Assembly (NCBI GenBank): GCA_037042915.1
Contig: CM073202.1
Span: forward strand, 1,302,001-1,366,000
Length of the DNA stretch: 64,000 bases
Source of the DNA: Auricularia sp. M13
Lineage: Eukaryota; Basidiomycota; Agaricomycetes; Auriculariales; Auriculariaceae
Direction: 5' to 3'
The translations under genes were made by a program, and so were the position numbers. Shown here one piece after another: positions 33,956-46,200 of this stretch (the stretch's first letter is position 1; each line of letters begins with the position of its first letter). The notes below the pieces were generated by a model, which was given only the letters and a program-made list of their open reading frames with translations, was not told the origin of the DNA and ran no database searches.

Positions 33956-34557
33956 ATGTCGACCGAGTCTCCAAATGTCCGCATCGCCCGCAGGTTGTTC
34001 GACGCGTTTCGCGCGAAGGATTACGACGCCATCGGCGCGCTCTTCGCGGACGGCTTCCAGGTGTCGTTCTTCCCGGCCAGCTTGGGCCTGCCGCCCGCGG
34101 ATGCGGCAAAGTTCCTGGCCACCATCAAGGGCTTCGAGAATGTGACGCAGAGTGGAACGGTCAACGTACTTATGTTGCTTCAGAACGGCGACCCCGAGGT
34201 CGCTCATGCGTTGTTGTGCTTTAGATCCAGCCTATCGAGATTATCGACGCCGTCGCCACCGGCCAGGTCATTGTGCATGTACGTCTCACGGTCTCCCCCC
34301 CGGCCGTATTACTGTAATGACTGCTGTTGCGCAGGCGAAGGCAGTCGATACGTTCTCCAAGGACGGCAAGATTCCACTGTATGTCTCTACTCTCTGTCCG
34401 AATTCTTCGTCATTTTCGGGAAAAGGCTGATAGGAGATTCAGCTCGAACGAATACATCTACATCTTCACTATCGCCGATGGAAAGATTGTACGACTGAAG
34501 GAATTCCTGGACAGTAAGGCCTTTACGGAGTTCATAGCGGCCACTGCCAGAGGGTGA
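33956..34557 (+). CDS. NTF2/SnoaL-like domain protein
   Basis: Small alpha+beta cone-fold protein of 140 residues; exons 33956-34165, 34225-34278, 34335-34378 and 34443-34557. The pattern NVRIARRLFDAFRAKDYDAIGALFADGFQV, a central strand ATGQVIVHAKAVDTF and the end YIYIFTIADGKIVRLKEFLDSKAFTEFI is typical of SnoaL-like ketosteroid-isomerase-fold proteins. No catalytic assignment is possible from sequence. It may be an enzyme (polyketide or steroid-like isomerase) or simply a binding protein. Confidence 0.82.
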
Positions 34558-34710
34558 AGCAACCACTTCTGCTGTATGTACCTGAACAACAATGTCATCT
34601 TGTCATGATTTCACGAATCATGTCGGTTCGCTCGATTATGCATATGACTCGAGATACTCTCATCTGTCCGGCTCGTTGAACGGACCCACTTCTACAGGAA
34701 TCTCAGGCGC
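34558..34710. other. 3' flank of the SnoaL-like gene
   Basis: Short unique stretch before inverted-repeat arm B. Nothing seen. Confidence 0.4.
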
Positions 34711-36475
34711 CCGCCGTCGCCGGGCATGACAGCATCCTCGACTAATACATTCACCGCATAATCCCGAACGTCTGCCGTCTGCCACTGAGCGTCGCAAGCG
34801 AATGACAGAATGGGTCCGCACGTACGCGCCGCGCTGAGCTCCTCCACGGTCGACGGCGCGTCGCTCCCTGGAGATAGCGGACCTAGAGCGATAAAAGCCC
34901 TCTATTGACTCGGCTGCCTCGAGCGTACGGGCGCTGCAGACAGATACGGGGCTTACATCTTTCTTGAAGTACAGTGTATTCTCAGACGTTGTTCAACGCG
35001 CGGCATGCATGGCACTCGAAGCTCGAAGTTGAACGACCGAGATTTTGATCCTCGGAGATTCGGTCAAGAGTGCAACTGCTCGAAGCTCCAAATATTCCAG
35101 TATGAGCACCCAGAGCTGGCCCAAATCAGACCTCGACGCTTCCAGCAAAATATGATGAAAGAAAATATATATGGATGGATGCGCTCGGGCTGGGTCTGGC
35201 CTCTGCGGGGGCTGGAGGAGTCGCTGACCTTTATAGCGACCGGGCAGATGCTATTCAATGCTGTAATGTACATTTTGTAATGCCGATGGTGTACAGTGTG
35301 GTGCCTATGACCCTGTAAAGATGGTTAGTAGATTTGCAGGGGTCTTTTATGCGAGGGCGGCGGCGTGTAATGGCGTCTATTTCCGATATCCGACTAATTT
35401 ACAGTGGTTTCCGAGATCGACGAACTGAGAATTGAAGAGCTGTGTTTCCGATCCGAGGAATGTACATTCTAGTGTACACTGTGTATGTAGTGCCCGATCT
35501 GTAATGGGGGCGGTCAATATTGCCCCGGACATTTTGACGCCCCCGAGAGTCGAACCAGAGACCCAGCCGCGAGCGCATCCATGGCAGCAGCAGGTGCAGA
35601 CGCTTATAACCCCTGCACCATGCTGCTGCCTGTGGGTATGGTATCACGGGGAAATATATCGACCTCTGGACCCGCATCGTGGCTAAGTAGACGCCGGCGA
35701 CTCGAAGTCGAGCCAACACACCAGCCTCATCACATACTTTGCGGTATATGAGTCAGTGAACGTGCTTACGCAGGTGCATACCCGAAAATATTTGAAAATT
35801 CTACTTTATGCGTCGTATCGATGAGGTCGGTCCGCGGCCTTACAGACGGCCTTGCATGAGGCCCGCGCAAGGGAAGGCCCACTCTCTGAGATAATAATCA
35901 GCCACTTTGATGACGGGTTCTCTCGGGATACGAAAGAATAGGAGGAAGGAGCGGAAGTCAGGCGGAAGTCAACGAGCTGAGCCGGTTGGGCGCTTACCGT
36001 TGACAGTTAGAGCTCGGAATTAAGGAGCTGAATTCCGCGGGACCGTCCCTCCGTATACTCAGACTGCAACAGATCCATTCACGACGAATATAAATTTCAC
36101 GCACTTGCTAGTTAGGCCAGGCGAAACGTGAACATTCATTTGTCCGGTGCAGATGCAATTCGGTCTTCTCCCCAGCGAAATGCCCAGCGTTTTCCGAAAG
36201 CCCAAGGCTTGTGGCCCGCAAACGATTAGGCGCAGTCTTCTCTCCACACAAAGCACTCACAAGCCTCAAGGATGTAGATAATGCCCCACAAGACAATCGA
36301 TGAAGGAAGCAACGCAACGTGCAGATGGTTTGCAACAACTTTGCCGATAACTTCCTGGAAGCAAGAGAACGTCCGTGCAGTCCAGACAATCGCCCCTGCA
36401 TCAGACGCGCAGATACTCCGTCAATGGTCTCCACCGTCGTCTCACTATCGCAGTGAAACGACGATCCAGAAGGCG
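34711..36475. repeat. Inverted-repeat arm B (about 1.8 kb)
   Basis: Reverse-complement copy of 26650-28435. It begins with a copy of the final TRAPPC2L codons (AVAGHDSILD and stop at 34743-34745) and continues through the same flank. Divergence is mostly single-base changes plus indels, including one about 24 bp shorter than arm A near 36420. No intact gene. Confidence 0.8.
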
Positions 36476-36479
36476 TCGC

Positions 36480-36605
36480 CGGACGCCACCGCACGCAGAC
36501 GCGAGCGACGCTCAACACGTCGGGCTGGGGCGACGAGTCAATTAGCAGAAGAACATCGTCGTTGAGCGACTGCGAGATGGCTGAACAAGCAATACCGTCG
36601 TCCAT
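36480..36605 (-). pseudogene. F-box-like first-exon fragment
   Basis: An ATG at 36605 (minus) opens MDDGIACSAISQSLNDDVLLLIDS, followed by PQPDVLSVARVC. It matches the F-box pattern (L-x-x-D-V-L-L-x-I ... D-x-L-S-x-x-R-V-C) and ends at a GT donor. Downstream the sequence passes into inverted-repeat arm B without a recognisable continuation, so this is probably a truncated gene. Confidence 0.35.
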
Positions 36606-36674
36606 GGTGATGAGGCAGCGTTGATTTCCTTGCAGCAGTGTTATTAAGGCATACAATATGTCGTCTTGAATGCA

Positions 36675-38182
36675 TCAAGATTCAAGCCTTTCCCTTCTGT
36701 TCTGTCCACACAGCGCCTGCATCTGGATGAGGATTCTCCAATATGCTATGAGCTTCCCCTCGCTAATGGGCAGAAACGGAGATGGTACTTACAGCAATAG
36801 GGAACTTGGCCAGTGCGCCCAATACGGCCTTGCACGTCCACTCCTCAAGAACGGCCACGTCGTCGGGCGTGATCATCGTCTGCGACACGCGACCCGCAAA
36901 GATCATCTGCGCGCTGGCGGCGCGGATCTTCGACGTCCGCGGCGTCGGGTGCGGCGTCGGCGCCAGACGGCCGTCCTCGCCCGCCACGGTCGCCGCGGCG
37001 GGATGGTCCGTGGGCGGGACGGTGAGCGTCGGCTGAAGTTGCAAGCCGGCGGACGACGTTGAGTCGCGCGACGACGAGGCCGACCAGATGGACGAGAGGT
37101 GGAAGAGGTGGAAGGTTTCCATCTGCGCCCAGTGGGTTAACGTTGCACCGTTTATCTGCGCAAAGCACGGGAGGGCAGACCTCCAGCGTTGCCGCACCCT
37201 CAACCGAGCCGACAAGACGCTCGATGAGATTCGAGTTGTAATCCGGGAAGGCTGTTATGCGGCCTTGCGACGAGTAGAAGCTGTCCGCCGAGGCGTTGAT
37301 CGTGTCTCCCAGAATGCGGCCCTTGTAGTCTGCAGGTTTGGCATTTTGCAAGGCGTCGAAGATCTATGCGCTGCGTCAAGGCTGATTTGCAACACACGCG
37401 CATTCATGCATACCGCGTCGTGCAGCTCGCCATCCGGATACGCCTGCAGCGGGCTTCAGATCGACATTTGCTTGCAGAGGGATATGTATAGCTCACCGGC
37501 TTGCTAATGCGGTACGGCGCTTCGTTCTGCTGGGCCTCTTCTGGCGCCGTGAAGTCGAAGTCGTAGTTGCGCGTGATGGCGACGCTGGCGCGGGGGACGA
37601 CGAGCGAGCCGACGGGGATGTCGAGCAGACTGCCGCACGAGCCCAGCCTGCAAACGCGCCGGCCATATGATCACGACGGGCGCCAGCATGCTCTGCGGGC
37701 CAGGGCGCACCGCACGATGGCCATCTCGCCGTCGACGCACTCGCGGATCTCGCGGACCATGAAGTCGACCATCGGGAACCCCATCCCTGCGCCGAGCATG
37801 AGCTTTGTTCAGTTGATTCGAGGCTGCCTGGCGCACCGATGCTGATGATTGATATGGGGACGCCGTTGAAGGTGCCCGTGAGCAGGAGAAAGCCCCTGTC
37901 CGACTCGAGCTTGAAGACCGCGTCGAGGCCGCCGTCGAGCAGCGCGGCGGCTTTGACTGCGCGAGCGTGGTGGCCGACGGTGAGCTGTGCAGCGTTGTTC
38001 TGGGAGCCGCGGAGAAGCGCGATCGTCGAGACTCACGATGCGGTTCGCGACCTCGCCTGCGCGCGTCCCGAGGTGGTAGACGCGTTTGTCCGCCGTGCGC
38101 GGGAAGTCTGGGCGCAGTATGAGCCAGGGCGCATATATTTCCGAAAAAATTACTTGCTGGCGTCGAGAAAGACGTCCTTCAT
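36675..38182 (-). CDS. Uridine-phosphorylase-type nucleoside phosphorylase
   Basis: Predicted phosphorolysis of uridine or a related nucleoside in pyrimidine salvage. Nine exons (38182-38158, 38107-38037, 37984-37837, 37786-37711, 37647-37497, 37443-37414, 37363-37181, 37122-36793, 36722-36675) sum to 353 residues. Conserved blocks: NFPRTADKRVYHLGTRAGEVANRI, LTVGHHARAV, PISIISIGMGFPMVDFMVREIRE, RLGSCGSLLDIPVGSLVVPR and GATLEMETFHLFHL (nucleoside-binding Met-Glu). Exon 1 is joined by a GC-AG intron (38157-38108) with the textbook donor GCAAGT. A Pro/Thr-rich insertion (about residues 235-275) is not typical of bacterial enzymes. Divergent from the SDR gene, 160 bp away. Confidence 0.86.
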
Positions 38183-38342
38183 CGTGGGAGTCGCGGTCAC
38201 GAAAGGTCCCGCCGCGGAGATGCATCTTCATGTGAAATCAGACTGAGACTCGCGCCCCCACCGAGCCCGGCTGACAGCTCGCAGCGCGCATATAACAGCT
38301 TCGGGGCGCACAGCTCGCATCACTCCCGCTTACTGTTACGCC
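38183..38342. promoter_or_regulatory. Divergent promoter, nucleoside phosphorylase / SDR
   Basis: 160 bp between start codons; contains tataac-type sequence near the middle. Confidence 0.4.
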
Positions 38343-39589
38343 ATGTCCTCGCCCCAAGCCATACCCGCTCGCCCCGCGCCCAACTCGCTGTCGGTGTTCA
38401 ACCCGTATCTGTTCAAGGGCAAGGTGCTCTTTGCGACGGGCGGCGGTGCGTATATGCCGATAGACACTTTGCCTTTGGACTGACCCCAGCTTGCCGCAGG
38501 CTCTGGCATCGGCCGCGTCATTGTCGAGACTATAGTGCGTTACGGCTGCCACTGACGACGTGCGGAAATGCTCAGACGTGCCAGATGCGCCACGGCGCCG
38601 ACGCCGTCATCATTGGCCGCAAGTACGCTGCGCTCGGTCACGCCTTTCACGAAACGAACTGACACGCAGCCAGGGCAGACCGGCTGGCGCAGGCGGCTAA
38701 GGAGCTCGAGCAGGCTACCGGCCGCACGTGTCTTGCCGCCCCCGCCGACGTGCGCAAGCTCGAGTCCATCCAGGGCGCCGCGAAGGCTGCCATCGCCAAG
38801 TTCGGGCGCATCGACTTTGTGATATGCGGTGCGCGCAGACGCGTTCTCTGATAGTCGCCCGGTGCTGAACGCGCATACAGGCGCCGCGGGCAACTTCCTT
38901 GCGCCGCTCTCCGCCCTGTCCGAGAACGCGTTCAAGACGTGAGCAATATGACCCTCTCAGTTACGGTCCCCACGCTGATGCGACCGTTGCAGCGTTTTGG
39001 AGATTGACACGGTCCGGTCGAGACGGTACACTGCGCGGCGCCTTACTAACGCTGCACCAGCTCGGCACTTTCAACACATTCAAGGCTACCATTGAGCACG
39101 TGCGCCGCTCACAGGGAGCGTACCTCCACATATCCGCCACTCTCCACTACCAAGGCACATTCTTCATGACTTAGCAAGGTAGAATCTGACACATGCACAG
39201 GCTCGGTATACCAGGCCCACGTCTCTGCCGCGAAGGCCGGCGTCGACGCGCTCTCGAACGTGATCGCCATTGAGGAAGGTCCCTTCGGCGTGCGCTCGAA
39301 TGTCATCGCGCCCGGCCCCGTAGGCGGCACGCCCGGCATGGACAGGCTGTCGTCGCTGGACGACCCGCGCGCGCGCAAGTTGGCTTTGCCGCTGGGCAGG
39401 CTGGGCGACACAAAGGACATCGCCAACGCGGTCGTGTTCCTCTTCTCCGAGGCCGCGGCTCACATCACCGGCGCGCTGCTCGTCGTGGACGGCGGAGCAC
39501 AGCATACGTACACCGGCATGGGCATGTTCCCGTACCCGCAGAGCGTCCTGGATTTCGAGAGCATGAAGAAGCTGGTGCCGCGTTTGTGA
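38343..39589 (+). CDS. SPS19: Peroxisomal 2,4-dienoyl-CoA reductase-like SDR
   Basis: NADPH-dependent auxiliary enzyme for beta-oxidation of unsaturated fatty acids. Eight exons (38343-38445, 38500-38534, 38585-38622, 38674-38828, 38881-38938, 38993-39011, 39061-39154, 39201-39589) sum to 296 residues. Cofactor motif TGGGSGIGR (about residue 33), [29 protein letters not shown] and [32 protein letters not shown] match the DECR group. The C-terminal tripeptide PRL is a weak variant of a PTS1 signal (usual -SKL type), so peroxisomal location is likely but not certain. Intron 39155-39200 needs a GC donor because a TAG follows if it is read through. Confidence 0.86.
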
Positions 39590-40250
39590 GCAGTTCAATC
39601 TGAGTGTATGCCTTGTTGGATCTCTGCTGGCTGGGAACACGAGATCACTGTTGAGGCTATGGCCTGATAGGGTGAATGCCGAGATCGGCGTCGTTGCACG
39701 CGCACACTGACTGTACCGAATCAGCCTCAGGGAGCGAGGCTTAATTGGCTCAAAGGGCGTGAAACGCGTTGCGAGAGTTCGTATGCTGCAGGCTGCATGC
39801 AGGTAATCGGCAATTGTGATTGGACGAGCGTGTCCCTCGTTAGACGCTGTCGGACTGCCGCCCTCAGGGAAGCTGCCTGGGTGGACAGGATGAATGCGCC
39901 GTATAGTCCTAGTAAGAAGACACGAAATTGTGCGGTGGGAGGGCCCAGAGCTCCCGGCGAGATCATGGAATCATGGAGCGAAGGAGGCGCGGGAGCAAAA
40001 TGGTGGGACGCGGATTGTGGGGACGGAGATTACGCGCCCGGAGCCGACCGCGCCAAAAGAAAACTGGGGCGCGCGCCCCACCGAAAAGTTCAGACGGCTT
40101 GTTCCCTCTCTCCCACCACCTAGGTCGGTCTGCTCGCTGTCTGGCCGCCGTCGTGCGCGTCGCTGACCGGAATCTATCCCCGCAGACTTGTGGTGTGTTC
40201 CCGTCAACTAGACTTTTCCCATAGACGCGCCTGCCCGCGCACCAAAAGCC
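39590..40250. other. Upstream region of fatty acid synthase
   Basis: 661 bp holding the presumed FAS promoter and the SDR 3' flank. GC-rich near 40000-40080. No gene seen. Confidence 0.5.
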
Positions 40251-43200
40251 ATGACGTCCCCCAGCCCCGCAGTGGCTGGTGCCTCCAGGCCGCTCACCAT
40301 CCAGGTCGGACCCACTAGAGTGCGCATAATCCGTTACTTTGAACGCGCGTTTTGGGTTGCTCACGCGTGCGTTTCAATGTGGCAGATTTCGATCCCCGTC
40401 TCGTCCAAGTGCGAGGACTGGGTCGCTGCCGAGGTTCTCAGAGAAGAATTCGTGCACAAGGCTTCCGTCGACGCCGCGGTCGACGCGGTCGCCCAGGTCG
40501 ACTCGCAGGACGCCGCCCGCGTCGAGCTCCACGCGCAGTTCCTCGCGTTCCTCGCCGCCAAGCCGGCTCCCAACTCCAGCATTCTGCTGTCCGCCATCAA
40601 GGCCTTTACGGAGCAGTACCTCCAGACGACCGACGTGCACTCGCTCGTCGCAACTTACGATCTCGTCGCGCGCAAGGACATTCTTGCCGCGTACTTCCTG
40701 GCTCTGAGCGTTCTCGAGTCCAGCAACGTCGACGTGCCCCGGGCGCCCTCGTCCGCTCTCATTTCGGCCGCTTCCGACGGCAAGGCCTCCGTATATGCGC
40801 TCTTTGGTGGCCAAGGAACCAACGAGGTTTACCTCGACGAGCTCCAGACGCTCTACGATATCTACAAGCCTTACGTCTCTGAGTTCATTGCGACGCTCGC
40901 GCAGTCGCTCGAAGAGTTCATCGCGGCGGCCCCTGGCACTACCGCGTCCTTCTATACGCACGGCCTGAATGTCCTTTCCTGGCTTGACGGCTCCGTCCCT
41001 CGTCCGCCGGTCGCATACCTGGCGTCGATTCCTGTGTCCTTCCCGCTCATCGGGCTTACGCAGCTCGTGCAGTACCTCGTGTCTTGCCGCGTCACGAACA
41101 TTACTCCTGGTGCTATGCGCGACATCCTGAAGGGCGCGACTGGCCACTCCCAGGGTATCGTCTCTGCCGTCGCAATCGCGGCGTCCAACAGCTTCGAGTC
41201 TTTCACCGAGAACTCGACCAAGGCCATCAAGTGGCTGTTCTTCTGCGGTCTTCGCGGACAGGAGGCGTTCCCCGTGCTCGCGATCGAGCCGTCGATCGTG
41301 AAGGACTCCGTCGAAGGCGGAGAGGGCACCCCGTCGCCCATGCTCGCCGTCACCGGTCTGGGCCTTCCTACGCTCGAGACACACATCAAGACGACCAACA
41401 AGTTCCTCCCGGAGAACTCGCAGCTCCACATCTCGCTGTACAACGGCCCCAAGGCGTTCGTCGTTACCGGCCCCGCTCGCGCGCTCTTTGGCCTCGTGAC
41501 CAGCCTGCGCAAGATCAAGGCGCCCAGCGGCGTCGACCAGAGCAAGATCCCGTTCTCGCAGCGCAAGGCGGTGTTCTCGATTCGGTACCTCGTCGTCGGC
41601 GTTCCGTACCACAGCACGTACCTCAGCGGTGCTGCTGAGAAGGTCTGCGAGACCGATCTCGCTGGGGAGGAACTTTGGACCGCTTCCGACCTGGCCATCC
41701 CCGTCTACCATACAGAGGACGGTGAGTCGTATACATTTTTTTTGGAGGACTTGTACTTATGCATTTTACAGGCTCTGACCTCCGCAGCCTCTCGACGTCC
41801 CTGACGCGCTCGCTCTGCGACCAGATCTTCACGCTGCCCATTCACTGGACGAAGGCAACCGCGTTCCCTGAAGACGCGACTCACGCCATCGACTTCGGCC
41901 CCGGCGCACTTTCCGGCATCGGAGGCCTGACCCAGCGCAACTGGGAAGGGCGCGGCATCCGCACCCTTATCGTCGGCGACAAGGGCAAGGGCGACTTGGA
42001 GCTCTACCGTGCTCAGGGTGTCAAGTACGACGAGTGGTGGCGCAAGAAGTTTTCGCCGTCGCTCGTGCGCACTCTGTGAGCACTTCCCCATGCTCATCCT
42101 GTCCGACGTTCTTATTATCTTTGCAGTGATGGCAAGATTCATCTCGACACGCCCATGTCGCGCCTCTTGGGCAAGCCCCCGCTCATGGTCGCTGGCATGA
42201 CGCCCTCGACTGTCAAGGCTGGCTTCGTCAGTGCCGTCCTGAGTGCTGGCTACCACATTGAGCTCGCCGGTGGCGGTCATTACAACGCCGCTGCCGTTCG
42301 CGCCAAGGTCGCCGAGATCCAGGCCAACGTGCCCGCCGGAGTGGGCATCACGCTCAACGCCCTCTACATCAACCCGCGCCAATTCAACTTCCAGTACCCC
42401 CTCTGGCTCGAGATGAAGCGCGAGGGCCTGCCCATCGAAGGCTTCTGCGTTGCAGCTGGTATTCCCAGCGTGGAGAAAGCGGCTGAGATCATTGACGGCC
42501 TACGCTCTGCGGGCATCAAGCATGTTTCCTTCAAGCCCGGCTCGGTCGACGGCATCCGCCAGGTCGTCAACATCGCAGCTGCGAACCCCGACTTCCCCAT
42601 CATCCTTCAGTGGACTGGTGGGCGCGCGGGTGGTCACCACTCGTGCGAAGACTTCCATCAGCCTATCCTCGCGACGTATGGCTCAATCCGCCAGCACGCC
42701 AACCTCGTTCTCGTCGGCGGCTCTGGCTTCGGTGGCTCGGACGATATCCTGCCGTACTTGACTGGTGACTGGTCCGAGCAGTACGGTAGCCAGCCCATGC
42801 CTTTCGACGGTTTCCTGTTCGCGAGCCGCGTCATGGTCGCCAAGGAGGCTCATACGAGCCGCTCGGTCAAGGAGCTCATCGTTGCCGCACCCGGTGTTGG
42901 CGACGCCCAATGGGAGGGCACGTATGCCAAGGAGACGGGCGGCATCCTCACAGTTCGCTCTGAGCTCGGCGAACCCATTCACAAGATCGCCACGCGCGGC
43001 GTCAAGCTCTGGAAGGAGTTCGACGATACCGTGTTCGCCATGCCCAAGGAGAAGCGCGTCGCCTGGCTCGCGCAGAAGCAGGACTATGTTATCGAACGCC
43101 TCAACAAGGATTTCCAGAAGCCCTGGTTCGGCGCGCGCAAGGACGGCACTGTCGTCCGCGACATCAGCGACATGACCTACGAGGACGTCGCTCGTCGCCT

Positions 43201-46200
43201 GGTCCGCCTTATGTTCGTCGCGCACGAGAAGCGCTGGATCGACGTCTCCCTGCGCAACCTCGTCGGAGACTGGCTCCGCCGCGTCGAGGAGCGCTTCGCT
43301 GGCGTTAACGGCGCGACAAAGAAGGCCTCCCTCCTGCAGTCGTACTCGACGTTGGACGACCCCACGCCCTTCATCGAGGAATTCTTCCAGGCGTACCCTG
43401 AGGCCACCGAGCAACTCCTCGCCTGCGAGGACACGGCTTACTTCCTCGCGATTGCGCAGCGCCCTGGTCAGAAGCCGGTACCGTTCATCCCGATCCTTGA
43501 CGCGAGCTTTGAAGTTTGGTTCAAGAAGGTATGACTGTCATTTTTCCGAGCCAGCATCATTCTGACTTGTTCGCGCAGGACTCTCTCTGGCAGTCAGAGG
43601 ACATCGAGGCTGTGTTCGACCAGGATCCGCAGCGTGTTTGCATCCTGCAAGGCCCCGTTGCCGTCAAGCACTCGACCGTCATCGATGAGCCTGTCGCCGA
43701 TCTCTTGGGCAACATCGAGAAGAACCTCGTCAAGAGCGTCCTCGACCGCTTCTACGGTGGTGACGAGAGCAATGTTCCGTCTGCGGACTACCTGAGCGTC
43801 AAGGCTGGCCCTCCAGCTGAGTCTTTGGCTGGCGTCGAACGCGCCGCGACTACGGACAGCATCACGTTCACGGTCACGAGCGAGGTCGCGGACACTGCAG
43901 CATGGCTGAACGCGCTTGCTGGTACATCAACCGGCTGGCTTCGTGCATTCCTTACGACGCCCAATATCGTGCAAGGCTCGTCCTACCTGGCGAACCCGAT
44001 GAAGCGCCTCTTCGCACCGCGCGTCGGCCAGAAGGTCGTTGTCAGTCTCCACGACGGCAACCCGGTCAAGATTGAGCTATTCGGTGCCATCCGCTCATAC
44101 GGCGCCTCGTCGCACTCGTTCAAGGCCGTTGAGGCGACCTTCGAGGAGGGACAGCGTCGGATCAACCTCACGCTCTTCGAGGAGCGCACTGGCTCGTCCA
44201 TCGCCCTGCCGTTCGTCTTCCATTATCGCCCCGATCAAGGCTTTGCCCCCATCCACGAGGCTGTAGAGACTCGCAACAAGAGCATCAAGAACTTCTACTG
44301 GAAGCTGTGGTTCGGTGACAACGAGGAGATGCCCGAGCTCAACGCCCGCGACGTCTTCAAGGGTCCGAACGTCACGATCGACGCCGCCGCCATCGAGCAA
44401 TTCTGCGCAGTTGTCGGTAACGAGGGCGAGGCGTTCAAGACGGCCAGGAGCGACAACGTGCAGGCCCCAATGGACTTTGCCATCGTCACCGGTTGGCAGG
44501 CAAGTGGTTTCTGCTTCATACTTGCGTTGTGAGATTAACTGTCATGCAGGCCATTATGAAAGCTATATTCCCGTCCGCCATCGACGGTGACTTGCTTCGT
44601 CTTGTCCACCTGTCGAACGGCTTCCGTCTCGTTGAGGGTGCGCGCCCTCTGGTCGTCGGCGATGTCTGCCGCGCGGAGGCCCGCATTGTCTCCGTCGTCA
44701 ACAGCGACAGCGGCAAGGCAGTGAAGGTCAAGGGCCATGTCCTCCGCGGCGACGAGCAGGTCATCGAAGTCACCTCGTCCTTCCTCTACCGCGGCAGGTT
44801 TGAAGACTTTGAAAATACCTTCGAGGTCATCGACGAGCTGGACCATACCGTAGACCTTCGCACCGATGCAGCCGTTGGCGTTCTCATGTCGAAAGAGTGG
44901 TTCTCCTGGGATAACACGACGTCGCCGCTCCTCGCTGGCACATCGCTGGTGTTCAGACTCCAATCCGAGTTGCGGTACAAGAACAAGGCTACCCTGGCTT
45001 CGGTCGCTGTCCGCGGCGGCGTCTTCGTGCGCAACCAGATGAAGGCGCTCGTCCGCGTCGGCACCGTCAACTACGACAGGGAGCCCAGCCAGGGCAACCC
45101 AGTTATGGCGTACCTCGCGCGCCATGGCGCCCCTCTTGGGCGTCCTGTGATGTTCGAGAACGGCGGATATACCGTCCGCTCGTCTGACACCTTCATCGCG
45201 CCCAAGACCAACGAGCCTTATTCGAAGATTTCCGGCGACTTCAACCCGATCCACATAAACCCCTACTTCTCGGATTTCGCTCAGCTCCCAGGGACGATCA
45301 CGCATGGCATGTTCTCCAGCGCTGCCACGCGCAAGTACATCGAGTATGCTCTCGCTGGCGGCGTTCCCGAGCGCGTCACGGCGTACGTTTCTCATTTTCA
45401 TCCCCGGAATACTTTCTCTGACTGGTGTCTAGATATGATGTGGCTTTCGTGGGCATGGTCTTGCCTGCCGACGAGCTCACTGTCACGATTCGTCATACCG
45501 GCATGCGTGACGGCAACATGGTTCTCAGCGTCCAGACTTCGAACCAACGCGGTGAGAAGGTCATCGAAGGCTCCGCTGAAGTCGCACAGCCAACGACCGC
45601 GTACGTCTTCACGGGCCAGGGTTCGCAGGAGCCTGGCATGGGCATGGAGCTTTACAACTCCTCGCCCGCCGCGCGCGCTGTCTGGGACGCGGCCGACGAG
45701 CACCTGCTCGCCATATACGGCTTCTCGATTGTAGACATCGTCAAGAACAATCCGCTGCAGAAGACGATCCATTTCGGTGGTCTGAAGGGCCAGGAGATTC
45801 GGCAGCGATACATGAGCATGACCTACGACACGATGGACAAGGACGGTAACGTCAAGACTCTCCCTCTCTTCGCAGATATCGACGTCCGCACGCCCAAGTA
45901 TACGTTCAGCCATCCTTCCGGCTTGCTCTTCGCAACCCAATTCGCTCAGATCGCCCTCGTCGTCACGGAGAAGGCAGCTTTCGAGGACATGCGTGCCAAG
46001 GGCTTCGTCCAGAAGAACTGTGCATTCGCCGGCCATTCCCTCGGCGAGTATTCTGCGTTGGCCTCAATCGCCGACGTGCTCCCAATCTCCGCGCTTGTCG
46101 ATGTCGTGTTCTACAGAGGTATCACGATGCAACGTGCGGTCGAGCGCGACGAACACAACCGATCCAACTACGCGATGTGCGCCGTCAACCCGAGCCGCAT

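Noticed and set aside
40374-41711. 445-codon minus-strand open frame
   Set aside because: It lies antisense to the FAS acetyltransferase exon, has charged low-quality composition and no recognisable domain. Long antisense frames are expected in GC-rich codon-biased genes.
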